Below, piece after piece: positions 1-8,946 of a stretch of DNA of 64,000 nucleotides; positions within the stretch are counted from its first letter, which is position 1, and every line of letters starts with the position of its first letter. The notes below the pieces were generated by a model, which was not told the DNA's origin, made no database searches, and worked only from the letters and a program-made list of their open reading frames with translations. This DNA is from an uncultured Actinomycetales bacterium (lineage in GTDB: Bacteria; Actinomycetota; Actinomycetes; S36-B12), in the NCBI GenBank assembly GCA_913063435.1, contig CAJXYI010000002.1:38125-102124 (forward strand), given 5' to 3'. The position numbers and the translations under genes were made by a program.

Positions 1-861
1 TGTCGCCCGCGCGTGCAGATAGCCCGCGTAGATCACCCAGGTGATGAAAGCCCAGGTCTCCTTCGGGTCCCAGCCCCAGTAGCGACCCCAGGCATTCTCG
101 GCCCAGATGGCACCGGCGATCACCGCGAACGTCCACAGTGGGAAGGCGAACGCGAGGATGCGATAGGCCATCGTGTCGAGTTTGACCGCTTGGGGTAGCC
201 GGGCGACAGCGCCGCTGATCCGGCCCTTGCGCTCGGCGCGTTCGCGCCACAGATACAGCCCCGTCAAGCCCGCGGCGATGGTGAATGCGCCCCCGGAAAC
301 AATCGCGGCACTGACGTGGATGACCAGCCACCACGATGTGAGCGCGGGCACGAGCTGAGCAGCCTCGGTGTACAGCACGGTGACCGCGAGACCGACGGTC
401 AGCAGGGTCGCGCCCGTCGCGAAGACCCCGAGCCAACGCAGGTCGCGACGCAGCGACATGAACAGATACACACCCAGGATCGCCACCGCTGAGGACAGCG
501 AATATTCGTACATGTTGCCCCACGGCACCCGCCCGGCCCATACACCGCGCAGCACCGCTCCCAGAAGCAGCAGACCGAAACCCAGCCACGCGAGGCTGAG
601 GCCGACGTTGCCGGCACGTCGCCCACGTTCGTCGATCGGTGGGGCCGTCGTCGGCTGACCGGAGGCTGCCGGATCCACCCGAACCGATGGAGCGCTATCC
701 GCTCCGACTCCAACGGTCACCGGTGTCTTGCGGGCATCGGGGCTGACCCGATTGCCGCGCGCGGAGAACGTCGCGGCGAACGCGATCATCGAGAACGTCA
801 ACACGACCATCGCCGCGTACACCGCGGCGTTGCTCCACCCGGCCAGATCAGCTGCGCTCAC
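1..861 (-). CDS. ccsB: Cytochrome c biogenesis protein CcsB/ResC (partial, C-terminus beyond the left edge)
   Basis: The gene runs off the left edge; 287 residues are visible and the frame is open throughout. It is a polytopic membrane protein of cytochrome c maturation system II, in which CcsB and ResB bring haem to apocytochrome c outside the membrane. Near the visible end lies the WGRYWGWDPKETW segment, the tryptophan-rich WWD haem-handling signature of this family. An extra hydrophilic stretch follows the first membrane segment at about residues 35-80. The start is GTG at 861. It overlaps the TGA stop of resB in the sequence GTGA, so translation is probably coupled. Identification is secure; the C-terminus cannot be assessed. 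Confidence 0.93.
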   Translation of the reverse strand, partial: MSAADLAGWSNAAVYAAMVVLTFSMIAFAATFSARGNRVSPDARKTPVTVGVGADSAPSVRVDPAASGQPTTAPPIDERGRRAGNVGLSLAWLGFGLLLLGAVLRGVWAGRVPWGNMYEYSLSSAVAILGVYLFMSLRRDLRWLGVFATGATLLTVGLAVTVLYTEAAQLVPALTSWWLVIHVSAAIVSGGAFTIAAGLTGLYLWRERAERKGRISGAVARLPQAVKLDTMAYRILAFAFPLWTFAVIAGAIWAENAWGRYWGWDPKETWAFITWVIYAGYLHARAT

Positions 862-2627
862 CTTCGCCCTCCTGTTCGGTTCTGCCCGTCCATCATCCCC
901 GAGTCCTCCCCGAGGCGCTCCCCCGAGGCCTGCCCCGGACCGGATTTCCCTTCCGGTGCTCCGGCTACTCCAGCCACCTGCTCGACATCTGCGGCGAGGT
1001 CGGCTTCATCAGTGCGGGCGAGGCCGGCCACCTCGATCGTCACTCCGCTGGGGCCATCGGCAGCCCGCACCCACACCCGCCGGCGCTTGACGTACAGCGA
1101 CATCATCAGCCCGATCAGGGCGAGACCCGAAGCGATCAGCGCGGGTTCCTTGCCCGGGTCGTGCGCGATCTGGAACGACGCCCAACGCTGCCACCCGGTG
1201 AACGACACCGACCCGATGCCATCGGGCAGGTCCCAGGTCTGGCCCGGGCGAAGCGCCTCGAGACCCACCTGGCTCATCGCATCGGTGACCAGACGGTAGA
1301 CGCTCTGCGGCACCCCGTCATCGAGGCCCAGGTCACCCACCCAGGCTGAGGCGAAGATCGCCGGGTCATCGGCATCGGGGAAGGACGAGAAGGGCCCGCG
1401 CACGTCATCGACCGCCGCCGTGGGCAGGAACAGCATCTGGAACCCCAGCTGCGGGAGCGCATCGGGAACCTTGACCACGCCGATCGACGTCTGATTTCCA
1501 TCCTGGGGCAAGACGACAACGGCATCGTCGAAAACCAGCCGGCCGTCGGCATCGCGAACTTCGATCCGGGGCGCGTATCCGTGCCCGACGAGGAACACCT
1601 TCGCCCCATCGAAAGCGATCGGCTCATTGACGCGAATGACCTCGGTTACCTCGGGCGCACCGGGTTCAGCACGTGCGGTCACCTCGGCTTCGAACAGCCT
1701 CGGCGATCCACGCTCGGTGTCACTCCGCTCGAACTCGACTCGGAATTCCTCGAGGGTGAACGAGAATGGCGGGAGGCCATCGGGGGAGGCCAAGCGGCCA
1801 CCACCCCACGCGTCATATTGCGTCAAGGTGTTGGAGAAACCGTTGCCTTCACGCACGATCACATTGCCACGCCAACCGAAGACCGCGCCGTAGCCCACCG
1901 CGATCAGCAACACGATGAGGGCGGCGTGGAACAGCAGGTTGCCGGTCTCGCGCGCATAGCCCTTCTCGGCCGAGACCCAACCACTGGGCTGCTCCCCCGC
2001 GGCACTGTCATCCACCCCGCGAGCAACGCGCCACCGACGACGACGCAGATCCGCTTCGACATCGTCGAGCACCGAGGCCGCCGATGCCGGAGCAGTCGAT
2101 GCCGGGGCAGCTGACGTCTGAGCGCCGGGGGTATCCGGCGATGTCGTCCAGGTCCTGAAGTGCGCCATGCGAGACAACCGACGGGGTGCTCGCGGCGGTG
2201 GTGTCCGCAACGCTTTGATGTGCACACCGGTACGGGGCAGCACACACCCGATGACCGAGATGAACAGCAGCAGATAGATCGCCGCGAACCAGGGGGCGGC
2301 ATAGACATCGAAGAAGCCGAGGCGATCGAGGATCGGGCCCCAGGTCGGGGCATCCTCGATCCATTCACGCACCAGGATCGGATCGATACCGCGCTGAGGC
2401 AGCACCGAGCCGGGAATCGCGGCGACCGCGAGCGCGAATAGCAGGATCAGCGCGGTGCGCATGCTCGTCAGCTGACGCCAGGCCCACCGGGCGAATCCCC
2501 CGGCACCGAGAGGCGGCAACGCACCAGCGGAACCGGCAGACTGCCCGGGGCCCGAAGGCGGGGTCGAGGCAGGGTCGATCAGCCTTCCCTCGACCGGGGA
2601 TTCGGCGCTCGCAGGTGGCGTGGACAT
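858..2627 (-). CDS. resB: Cytochrome c biogenesis protein ResB
   Basis: A 589-residue membrane protein of the ResB family, the partner of CcsB in system II cytochrome c assembly. A disordered N-terminus rich in Pro, Ser and Gly (about residues 1-45) precedes hydrophobic segments near residues 55-80 and 115-135. A third hydrophobic segment follows the KGYARETGNLLFHAALIVLL motif, then a large extracytoplasmic domain, then a last membrane helix near residue 510. That order is standard for ResB. It sits between ccdA (68 bp upstream) and ccsB (4-bp overlap), which supports one operon for haem delivery and thiol reduction. No strong ribosome binding site precedes the ATG at 2627. Confidence 0.93.
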   Translation of the reverse strand: MSTPPASAESPVEGRLIDPASTPPSGPGQSAGSAGALPPLGAGGFARWAWRQLTSMRTALILLFALAVAAIPGSVLPQRGIDPILVREWIEDAPTWGPILDRLGFFDVYAAPWFAAIYLLLFISVIGCVLPRTGVHIKALRTPPPRAPRRLSRMAHFRTWTTSPDTPGAQTSAAPASTAPASAASVLDDVEADLRRRRWRVARGVDDSAAGEQPSGWVSAEKGYARETGNLLFHAALIVLLIAVGYGAVFGWRGNVIVREGNGFSNTLTQYDAWGGGRLASPDGLPPFSFTLEEFRVEFERSDTERGSPRLFEAEVTARAEPGAPEVTEVIRVNEPIAFDGAKVFLVGHGYAPRIEVRDADGRLVFDDAVVVLPQDGNQTSIGVVKVPDALPQLGFQMLFLPTAAVDDVRGPFSSFPDADDPAIFASAWVGDLGLDDGVPQSVYRLVTDAMSQVGLEALRPGQTWDLPDGIGSVSFTGWQRWASFQIAHDPGKEPALIASGLALIGLMMSLYVKRRRVWVRAADGPSGVTIEVAGLARTDEADLAADVEQVAGVAGAPEGKSGPGQASGERLGEDSGMMDGQNRTGGRR

Positions 2628-2695
2628 GGCCCATCCAGTCTTACCTATGACGTTCCTGTGCGCTCACCCAGCCGTGGATCGATGTGCGGTCGATC

Positions 2696-3466
2696 TCACA
2701 GCGCTGTTTCGAAGCCGGGCAGCCAGATCCGAAGCCAGATGGTGAACTGCGTCCACAGCCCGGTGACGAGCAGGATGCCGATGAACACCAGCAGCCCGCC
2801 TCCGATGCGCATGATCAGCCCATAGTGGGCGCGCACCCAGTCCAACGTGCCGGCGAGATGACGGAATGCCAGCGCCAACGCGATGAACGGCAGGCCCAGA
2901 CCGATGCAGTACGCGAACGCCAGAAGTGCTCCTCGACCCGCGCTGGCCTCGGTGAAGGCCAGGCCCTGAACGGCGGTGAGTGTCGGACCGATACACGGGG
3001 TCCAGCCCAGTCCGAACAGCACACCGAGCACCGGAGCGCCCCAAACCCCCCAGCGCGGGAGTCGGTGGATTCGCCACTCGCGCTGCAGACCCGGCCACAA
3101 CCGGTCGAGTGCACCCATGAACGCCAGGCCCATGACGATCACCAGCACACCCAGTACCCGGCTGATGATGTCGGCGTACTGCAGCAGCAGCGCACCGAGC
3201 CCGCCGAACGCCGCACCGAAGGAGACGAACACCAACGAGAACCCCAGGACGAACAGCACGCTGCCGGCAAGGACACGGCTCTTGACCGCTACTCCACCTT
3301 TCCCCTCCGCGATCTCCGCGCCGGTCAATCCGGTGACATACGACACGTATCCCGGCGCCAGGGGTAGCACGCAGGGGCTGAGAAAGGACACCAGGCCTGC
3401 CGCGAGTGCGAGGGGGATGGCCAGCAGCAGGCTGCCATCGGTGACGGTCTGGGTGATCCCGGTCAT
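2696..3466 (-). CDS. ccdA: Thiol-disulfide transmembrane carrier CcdA
   Basis: A 256-residue polytopic membrane protein of the CcdA/DsbD-beta family. It passes electrons from cytoplasmic thioredoxin to extracytoplasmic thioredoxin-like proteins that keep apocytochrome c thiols reduced. The two redox cysteines are visible in [12 protein letters not shown] near residue 28 and in [11 protein letters not shown] in the second half. The reading frame is open further upstream. I chose ATG at 3466 because it begins just before the conserved first helix, gives the usual family length, and overlaps the thioredoxin-like gene stop as ATGA. The redox partner encoded immediately upstream fits this role. 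Confidence 0.94.
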   Translation of the reverse strand: MTGITQTVTDGSLLLAIPLALAAGLVSFLSPCVLPLAPGYVSYVTGLTGAEIAEGKGGVAVKSRVLAGSVLFVLGFSLVFVSFGAAFGGLGALLLQYADIISRVLGVLVIVMGLAFMGALDRLWPGLQREWRIHRLPRWGVWGAPVLGVLFGLGWTPCIGPTLTAVQGLAFTEASAGRGALLAFAYCIGLGLPFIALALAFRHLAGTLDWVRAHYGLIMRIGGGLLVFIGILLVTGLWTQFTIWLRIWLPGFETAL

Positions 3467-4071
3467 CGCAGGAGCGGCTCGATGAGCCCACGCAGGGCTG
3501 AGGCTGAGACTTTCCCCAGGGCGCGACCGGCGACTCGACCTTCGGGGTCGATGACGATCGTGGACGGAATGGCCTGCGGCGGAAGCGTGTCCGCGAACAG
3601 CAGCTGCAACTGACCATCGCGGTCGATCACATTCGGATAGGTGATCCCATAGGTCTCGACGAACGCCCGAGCCGCCGCATCGGAGTCGCGGGTGTCCAAT
3701 CCGACGAACTGCACGCCACGTCCTTCGAACTCCTCCCATACCTCCTGCAGTTCAGGGGCTTCTGCTCGACAGGGGGCGCACCAGGATGCCCATACGTTCA
3801 AGACGATGACCTCGCCGAGGTGATCCGACATCGTCCAGGTACCCCCGTCGAGGGTCTCGCCGGAGAGTTCGGGAACGGGCTGGCGAGCAGACTCATCGAG
3901 CAGCACCAAAGACCCATCCCCGGCCACGAAGCCGGCATCGCCTGATCCCTGTGCGCTGCCACAGGCCGCCAGGATCAGGCTCAGTCCCAGCGCGGCGCCA
4001 ACTCGGACGAATCTCGAGATCCTCCACATCGGAGTGCCCGGCCGATCGACGCCACGCGCGGCTGCGGTCAC
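3463..4071 (-). CDS. Thioredoxin-like lipoprotein (ResA/TlpA type)
   Basis: A predicted membrane-anchored extracytoplasmic thioredoxin-fold protein of 202 residues. A signal segment ends in LSLILAAC, which looks like a lipobox with the Cys as lipid attachment site. The redox motif WCAPC is in [17 protein letters not shown] near residue 100. It probably reduces the CXXCH thiols of apocytochrome c and is recharged by CcdA, encoded next. The GTG start at 4071 overlaps the stop of the upstream phosphatase gene (GTGA). An internal ATG at 4029 would give a more typical lipoprotein signal peptide, so the exact start is open. The name resA fits the context, but TlpA-type substrates cannot be excluded. 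Confidence 0.9.
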   Translation of the reverse strand: MTAAARGVDRPGTPMWRISRFVRVGAALGLSLILAACGSAQGSGDAGFVAGDGSLVLLDESARQPVPELSGETLDGGTWTMSDHLGEVIVLNVWASWCAPCRAEAPELQEVWEEFEGRGVQFVGLDTRDSDAAARAFVETYGITYPNVIDRDGQLQLLFADTLPPQAIPSTIVIDPEGRVAGRALGKVSASALRGLIEPLLR

Positions 4072-4736
4072 GCGCCCCGCCCGGGGGAGGCATCGGCCAG
4101 CAGGTCGCGAGCCGGTTCGGTGTAGGTGATCGCGGCGAGCCGCTCATCGTCGAAGTGCAGGGACGTCAAGGAGGCGAGTGCGCACTGACGTTTACGCGGA
4201 TCATGAGCGAATCGACGCTGTTCGGCATCGAGTCGTGCCACCCAGATCGGCAACTGATGGCTGACCAGCACGATCTCGCGTCCGGGTGCCAGCTCCCGGG
4301 CGGACACGACGGCCTGTGACATGCGGTCGGCAAGTTGGGTGTACGGCTCACCCCACGACGGACGCATGGGATTCCACAGATGGCGCCAGGCGGAGGGAGT
4401 GCGCAGTACCCCGTCCCCGACCCCGACGCGTTGGCCCTCGAAGACGTTGTCCGCCTCGATCAACCGCTCATCGACTCCGATGTCGAGTCCGTGTACCGCA
4501 GCGATGGGGGCGGCTGTCTGCTGAGCCCGCTCGAGCGGGGATGCGGTGACGACCGCGATGTCATGCGAGGTCAGCGCCTCGGCAGCTCGAACCGCCATGG
4601 CCTGTCCGCGTTCGGAAAGCGTGAAGCCGGGAAGGCGCCCGTAGAGCACGCCTTCGGGGTTGTGCACTTCGCCGTGTCGCAGCAGGTGTACCACCGTTTT
4701 CTCGCCCACATCGAACACTCTACGTTCGACACCCAT
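4068..4736 (-). CDS. Histidine phosphatase family protein (phosphoglycerate mutase-like)
   Basis: A 222-residue member of the histidine phosphatase superfamily. The catalytic histidine lies in HLLRHGEVHN near residue 20 and the second conserved histidine in VLVSHQLPIWVARL near residue 160. Substrate is unknown; such proteins range from phosphoglycerate mutases to broad sugar- or nucleotide-phosphate phosphatases. It is the first gene of the chain leading to the thioredoxin-like protein, ccdA, resB and ccsB, an arrangement I recall from other actinobacteria. I chose ATG at 4736. Upstream in-frame GTG (4742, 4757) and TTG (4760) codons are possible, and no clear ribosome binding site decides. 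hemL, often next to this gene in relatives, is not here. Confidence 0.85.
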   Translation of the reverse strand: MGVERRVFDVGEKTVVHLLRHGEVHNPEGVLYGRLPGFTLSERGQAMAVRAAEALTSHDIAVVTASPLERAQQTAAPIAAVHGLDIGVDERLIEADNVFEGQRVGVGDGVLRTPSAWRHLWNPMRPSWGEPYTQLADRMSQAVVSARELAPGREIVLVSHQLPIWVARLDAEQRRFAHDPRKRQCALASLTSLHFDDERLAAITYTEPARDLLADASPGRGA

Positions 4737-4787
4737 GGTCACGGTGTGCGGTGGCACCAAAGAACAGGTGAGGTGGCCAAGATCACT

Positions 4788-4815
4788 CAGCCCCGATCAT
4801 GCAGCCCCGATCACA
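4788..4815. repeat. Tandem 14-bp direct repeat upstream of the phosphatase/cytochrome c operon
   Basis: Two adjacent 14-bp units, CAGCCCCGATCATG and CAGCCCCGATCACA, are identical in the first 12 bases. They lie about 50-80 bp upstream of the first gene of the minus-strand cytochrome c maturation chain. A direct repeat in that position could be a regulator site, or it may be a simple duplication. Confidence 0.45.
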
Positions 4816-4872
4816 GGTTCCAGCGGGATGGGTCATCCGGTAGCGGAGTATTCCGCGTCACGCACTCACAGA

Positions 4873-6492
4873 TCAGGTCGAACGCTTGCGCGCCGCTGCG
4901 CGCTTACGGCTCGGGCGCCAACTCGCCTCGCCCGCAGCGAGGGCCGCCTGGCGCAGTTCCTCACCATGTGCAGCCAGCGCATCGGCCAGTGCAGCATGGG
5001 TGGGCTCCTCGCACAGCACATCGACACGCAGCCCGTGCTCTTCGGCGGTCTTGGCCGTCGCCGGACCAATGCAGGCCACAACGGTCGTCGCGTGGGGTTT
5101 GCCCGCGATGCCGACCAGATTGCGCACGGTGCTGCTCGAGGTGAACAGCACAGCATCGAAGCCACCGGACTTGATGGCCTCGCGCGTCGGTGCCGGCGGC
5201 GGGGCCGCGCGCACCGTGCGATACGCGGTGATGTCCTCGACCTCCCAGCCAAGTTCGACCAAACCGGCCGAAAGCGTCTCGGTGGCGATGTCGGCACGCG
5301 GCAGGAACACGCGGTTGATCGGATCGACGAGTTCGTCATAGGGCGGCCATTCGGCCAGCAATGCTGCGGTGGTCTGGTCTCCCTCGGGCACCAGGTCCGG
5401 CTTGACCCCGAATGCGATCAACGCCTCGACGGCATCCTCACCGACTGCGGCGACCTTCAGCCCGGCGAAGGATCGCGCATCGAGCCCATATTCCTCGAGT
5501 TTCTCGCGCACCGCCCGCACCGCGTTGACGCTGGTGAAACCGATCCATTCGTAGCGGCCCGACACCAATCCGTGCACGGCGCGTTCCATCTGCTGCGGCG
5601 TCCTCGGCGGCTCCACCGAGATCGTCGGAACCTCTTGGGGGACAGCGCCTGCTCGCATCAATCTGTCGAGCAGATCATCGGATCGCTCCTGCGTCCGCGG
5701 CACCAGGACCCGCCAGCCGAACAACGGCTTGACCTCGAACCAGGCCATCTTCTCGCGCTGCTCGACGACATCACCCACGACGACCATGCCGGGGCCGGCC
5801 TGCTTCGCCGCCTTGATGGCCGCCGGGACGTCTTCGAGTGTGGCTTCGATGGACCGCTGCTCGACGGTCGTTCCCGAACGCGTGATCACCATCGGCGTCG
5901 ATGGTTTGCGGCCAGCCTTGAGGAGTTCCTTCGCGATCGCAGCAGCATCCTCCGCGCCGTCGAGCACCACGACCGTCGTGCGCTCGTCGGCGAGTGCCAC
6001 CCAATCCACCGGATGGGAGATGTCGGTGAGCACGTGCACGTCGCGCGTCGTTCGGGTCGTCAGGGTGAATCCGGCATAGGCAGCGACGCCGGACAGACTG
6101 CTGACCCCGGGAGCGATTTCGAAGGGCACCTTCGCCTTGCGAAGAGCGGAGATTTCCGCGGCGATGCTGCCATCGAGGACCGGGTCACCGCTGATCAATC
6201 GGACCACGTGCTTGCCGGCACGATAGGCCTCGACGACGTGCTTGATCCGAGCCGACGGCTCCAGCGGAACCCCGTCATCGCCGACGGCGACGATCACCGT
6301 GGCGTCGATGCTGACATGGACCTGCACCATCTCCTGGACGTCGGCATCCACCACGACCGTGTGGGCCTGGCGGAGCAGCGCCACCGCGCGCAGGGTGAGC
6401 AGTTCAGGATCGCCAGGTCCCGCCGCGACAAGCGCGACGGTGCCGACCGGCTTCGACGTCCGGCCGGGCTTACGGGAGCGGGTTGGGCTCAC
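4873..6492 (-). CDS. hemD: Uroporphyrinogen-III synthase with N-terminal SUMT-like (methyltransferase) domain
   Basis: A 539-residue fusion. Residues about 15-250 have the fold pattern of uroporphyrinogen-III C-methyltransferase, starting VALVAAGPGDPELLTLRA. Residues about 260-520 are uroporphyrinogen-III synthase (HemD), which closes and inverts ring D of hydroxymethylbilane in haem and corrinoid synthesis. The methyltransferase part is degenerate. The usual GDPFvFGRG-type loop reads GDPVLDGSIAAE, and the usual GIPLTHR reads GFTLTTR, so it may not methylate. The Lys/Arg-rich tail is typical of actinobacterial HemD fusions. The start is GTG at 6492; an AGGGG element lies slightly far upstream. 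No hemA, hemB or hemC neighbour is present in this window. Confidence 0.9.
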   Translation of the reverse strand: MSPTRSRKPGRTSKPVGTVALVAAGPGDPELLTLRAVALLRQAHTVVVDADVQEMVQVHVSIDATVIVAVGDDGVPLEPSARIKHVVEAYRAGKHVVRLISGDPVLDGSIAAEISALRKAKVPFEIAPGVSSLSGVAAYAGFTLTTRTTRDVHVLTDISHPVDWVALADERTTVVVLDGAEDAAAIAKELLKAGRKPSTPMVITRSGTTVEQRSIEATLEDVPAAIKAAKQAGPGMVVVGDVVEQREKMAWFEVKPLFGWRVLVPRTQERSDDLLDRLMRAGAVPQEVPTISVEPPRTPQQMERAVHGLVSGRYEWIGFTSVNAVRAVREKLEEYGLDARSFAGLKVAAVGEDAVEALIAFGVKPDLVPEGDQTTAALLAEWPPYDELVDPINRVFLPRADIATETLSAGLVELGWEVEDITAYRTVRAAPPPAPTREAIKSGGFDAVLFTSSSTVRNLVGIAGKPHATTVVACIGPATAKTAEEHGLRVDVLCEEPTHAALADALAAHGEELRQAALAAGEASWRPSRKRAAARKRST

Positions 6493-6596
6493 GGGGTGTC
6501 ATTCCCCTCTGGGCGAACACCGCGACCCCCTGTCGGAACAGAGGAGGTGTCGGGTTGATATCAGGTGGGTGTCGGGCGGGTTGCATGTGGGTATCG

Positions 6597-6607
6597 ACCT
6601 GACAGGT
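6597..6607. promoter_or_regulatory. 11-bp perfect palindrome upstream of hemD
   Basis: ACCTGACAGGT is a perfect 5-1-5 inverted repeat about 105 bp upstream of the hemD start, in the 225-bp non-coding stretch between hemD and the glutaredoxin-like gene. It could be an operator. I recognise no regulator for it. Confidence 0.3.
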
Positions 6608-6640
6608 TAGGGATCGCAGGCGCGGCTGAGCAAAAACATC

Positions 6641-6656
6641 CGGACAGAGATGTCCG
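6641..6656 (-). terminator. Possible terminator hairpin after the glutaredoxin-like gene
   Basis: CGGACA and TGTCCG form a 6-bp stem around a GAGA (TCTC on the minus strand) loop. Read on the minus strand, the stem is followed two bases later by TGTTTTTG. That resembles a weak intrinsic terminator for the glutaredoxin-like gene, which ends 62 bp upstream. The short stem makes an operator equally possible. Confidence 0.35.
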
Positions 6657-6717
6657 TATATCGGTTGAATTCCGCCGGCTGCTCGACCGGATCAGGCACG
6701 ATCTACTCGAGGAATCG

Positions 6718-6990
6718 CTAGCCGGTGAGGGCGCGGTGCAGCCCGCCGGGGTCGACCCGCCACATCGCATGCTCAACGCCGTCGACGAGCACCACCGGGA
6801 TGAAATCGGCATATCGAGCCGCCCATCGGGGGTTGCCGATGATCGACTCCTCCTCCCATGCGATCTGCAGGGGATCGCACACGCTGGCCACGACGTCGCG
6901 AGCCTCATCACACAGGTGGCAGCCAGGCTTACCGATCAGCACGACCCTGGACGAGGTCGCAGCCGATGAGGGATCAGGGCCGGCCGTCAT
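6718..6990 (-). CDS. Glutaredoxin/thioredoxin-like small protein
   Basis: A 90-residue protein with a thioredoxin-fold N-terminus and the redox motif CHLC in LIGKPGCHLCDEARDVV. A conserved-looking segment FIPVVLVDGVEHAMWRVD follows, where the FIPV proline is the cis-Pro expected of this fold. It resembles the glutaredoxin-like DUF836 family, probably a cytoplasmic thiol-disulfide reductase of unknown partner. The same position relative to hemD and the HAD phosphatase is conserved in mycobacteria as I recall. I chose ATG at 6990 because the upstream ATG at 7011 overlaps the start of the divergent HAD gene. Confidence 0.82.
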   Translation of the reverse strand: MTAGPDPSSAATSSRVVLIGKPGCHLCDEARDVVASVCDPLQIAWEEESIIGNPRWAARYADFIPVVLVDGVEHAMWRVDPGGLHRALTG

Positions 6991-6996
6991 GAGCCG

Positions 6997-7002
6997 TAGT
7001 CT
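6997..7002 (+). promoter_or_regulatory. -10 box, leaderless-type start of the HAD phosphatase gene
   Basis: TAGTCT is followed by 7 nt and the ATG at 7010. It lies between the two divergent start codons (6990 and 7010), only 19 bp apart, so transcription of both genes must use overlapping DNA. Confidence 0.6.
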
Positions 7003-7009
7003 GTCGCAC

Positions 7010-7936
7010 ATGACGACCGCGAGCGATCCAGCGAAGGATGAGCGTCGTGCGACGTCCTACGACCCTGTGCTCACCGCCTATCGAACGGCAGGTCGCGCAT
7101 CGGCTGCTGCCGCAGCGGTCGCCGCACCCGAGATCGACACAGCGGCCGCAGACGCACCTGAGCGCGATCGGCAGGCCGCCGCGTTCTTCGACGTCGACAA
7201 CACCCTGATGCGCGGCGCGAGCCTGTTCCACTTCGCCGCAGGCCTCACCCGCAAGCGGTTCTTCACCGCCGCTCAGATCACCCGCTTCGCCCGCGCCCAG
7301 GCGAAGTTCGTGTTGTCGGGCTCGGAAGACCTCGAGGACATGGCCTCCGCAACCGAATCGGCACTGTCGTTCGTCAACGGCCGAACGGTCAGCGAGTTGA
7401 TCGATCTCGGCCAGGAGATCTTCATCGATTCGCTCACCGACAAACTCATTCCCGGCACGCTCGCGCTCGCGCAGGGGCATCTCGACTCCGGACAGCGTGT
7501 GTGGCTCGTGACCGCAACCCCGGTCGAATTAGCCACGATCATCTCCTCGCACCTCGGTCTCACCGGTGCGTTGGGGACCGTCGCCGAGGTGGTCGATGGG
7601 GTCTACACCGGCAAGCTCGTCGGTGCCCCCCTGCACGGCATGGCCAAGGCCGAAGCCGTGCGCGCCCTGGCCGAACGTGAGGGTCTCGATCTCTCGCGCT
7701 GTTCGGCGTATTCGGACTCCGCGAACGACATCCCGATGCTGTCGATCGTCGGCCGGCCGTTCGCGGTCAATCCCGACCCGGCGCTGCGCGACCACGCGCG
7801 CGACAACGATTGGCCGATCCGGGACTTCCGCCGCCGGGCCCAGATGCGTCGCGCCGTACCTGCCGTCACAGCAGGTGCCGGAGTGTTCGCAGGACTGGCG
7901 ACCGGTTACGCGATCGGCCGACTCACTCGCCGCTGA
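7010..7936 (+). CDS. HAD-IB family phosphatase (SerB-like)
   Basis: A 308-residue HAD hydrolase of subfamily IB. Motif I is AFFDVDNTLMRG (nucleophile Asp in DVDNT) near residue 60. A helical cap follows. Motif III is SAYSDSANDIPML, which holds the Mg-binding aspartates. A short hydrophobic C-terminal segment near residues 285-305 may touch the membrane. The family includes phosphoserine phosphatases and several actinobacterial homologues of uncertain substrate, so serB would over-call it. An Ala-rich, probably disordered region precedes the domain. The start is ATG at 7010, directly after the TAGTCT -10 box. It is convergent with plsC, 35 bp downstream. Confidence 0.88.
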   Translation: MTTASDPAKDERRATSYDPVLTAYRTAGRASAAAAAVAAPEIDTAAADAPERDRQAAAFFDVDNTLMRGASLFHFAAGLTRKRFFTAAQITRFARAQAKFVLSGSEDLEDMASATESALSFVNGRTVSELIDLGQEIFIDSLTDKLIPGTLALAQGHLDSGQRVWLVTATPVELATIISSHLGLTGALGTVAEVVDGVYTGKLVGAPLHGMAKAEAVRALAEREGLDLSRCSAYSDSANDIPMLSIVGRPFAVNPDPALRDHARDNDWPIRDFRRRAQMRRAVPAVTAGAGVFAGLATGYAIGRLTRR

Positions 7937-7971
7937 TCACGTCTGCGGGTTCGCAACCTCGACCGATCCGG

Positions 7972-8946
7972 TCAGCCGAACACCCCGGGACGATCGACGA
8001 GGATGCGATAGAGCCCCTGCTGGATCGTCTCGCGGACGCGGTCGGTCATCTCCAGGATCGTCATCGGATCATCGGCTGAGCCTTCAGGCAGGTCATCTGT
8101 GCGAATCGGCTCGCCGAACTCGATGATCCATTTACTCGGAAGCGGAACCATCCCCAGCGGTCCGAGCCACGGGAACGTCGGTGTGATCGGAAAGTACGGC
8201 ATACCCAGTAGTCGGGCGAGCACGGGGATCTCGCCGATCTTGGGATAGATCTCCTCGGCGCCCACGATCGCGGTGGGGATGATCGGTGCACCCGTCCGTA
8301 CCGCCGCTGCAACGAAGCCACCCCGACCGAATCGCTGAAGCTTGTAGCGCTCGGCGAATGGTTTGCCGATTCCCTTGAAGCCTTCGGGCCACACACCGAC
8401 GAGTTGGCCTTCGGCTAGCAACCTCTGTGCGTCGGCCATGCAGGCAAGAGTGTGCCCCGCTTTGCGCGCGAGTTCCGCGAGGAACGGCATGGCGAAGACC
8501 AAATCCGCACCCAGCATGCGCAGGTGGCGGTGTTCGGGATGCTCGTCCAGCAACGCCAACTGCGTCATCACGGCGTCAACGGCGATCGTCCCCGAATGGT
8601 TCGCCACGACAAGCGCGGCGCCATCGTCGGGAACGTTGTGTAGACCTCGCACCTCGACCCGGAACCACGATCGAAACAGTGGCCGCATCGGGGCCATCAG
8701 CACCGTGTCGAGCAGTTCGGGATCGAAGCCGAATTCATCGACCGGGTAATCACCACTGAGTCGGCGACGCACGAAATCGACCGCGCCACCGACTCGTGCC
8801 GCGAGGTCCATCCCGCTCTCACTCCCACCGGCATCGCTGTCGGAGGGATCCTTGGCAGCAGACGATGCCCCCGATGTCCGAGAACCCGCCTTGCGCGATC
8901 GGCGTGGACCGTCTGGGTCGAAGGACAGAATCCGAGCCTGCGTCAT
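7972..8946 (-). CDS. 1-acyl-glycerol-3-phosphate acyltransferase family protein (PlsC-like)
   Basis: A 324-residue acyltransferase of the LPLAT/PlsC superfamily, expected to move acyl chains onto lysophospholipid or related acceptors at the inner membrane face. The acyl-acceptor motif is VVANHSGTIAVDAV near residue 130. Here the Asp follows the His by seven positions rather than the classical HX4D. Block III is GVWPEGFKGIGK near residue 205. Residues 1-50 are Ser/Gly-rich and probably disordered. The ATG at 8946 shares one base with the epimerase stop (TGATG), so the two are co-translated. This pairing with a nucleotide-sugar-type epimerase is conserved in related actinobacteria. Confidence 0.88.
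   Translation of the reverse strand: MTQARILSFDPDGPRRSRKAGSRTSGASSAAKDPSDSDAGGSESGMDLAARVGGAVDFVRRRLSGDYPVDEFGFDPELLDTVLMAPMRPLFRSWFRVEVRGLHNVPDDGAALVVANHSGTIAVDAVMTQLALLDEHPEHRHLRMLGADLVFAMPFLAELARKAGHTLACMADAQRLLAEGQLVGVWPEGFKGIGKPFAERYKLQRFGRGGFVAAAVRTGAPIIPTAIVGAEEIYPKIGEIPVLARLLGMPYFPITPTFPWLGPLGMVPLPSKWIIEFGEPIRTDDLPEGSADDPMTILEMTDRVRETIQQGLYRILVDRPGVFG

Noticed and set aside
4660..6558. A 632-codon plus-strand open frame opposite hemD
   Set aside because: It is the antisense shadow of a GC-rich gene: Arg/His/Asp-rich, no recognisable domain, while the minus strand encodes a clear HemD.
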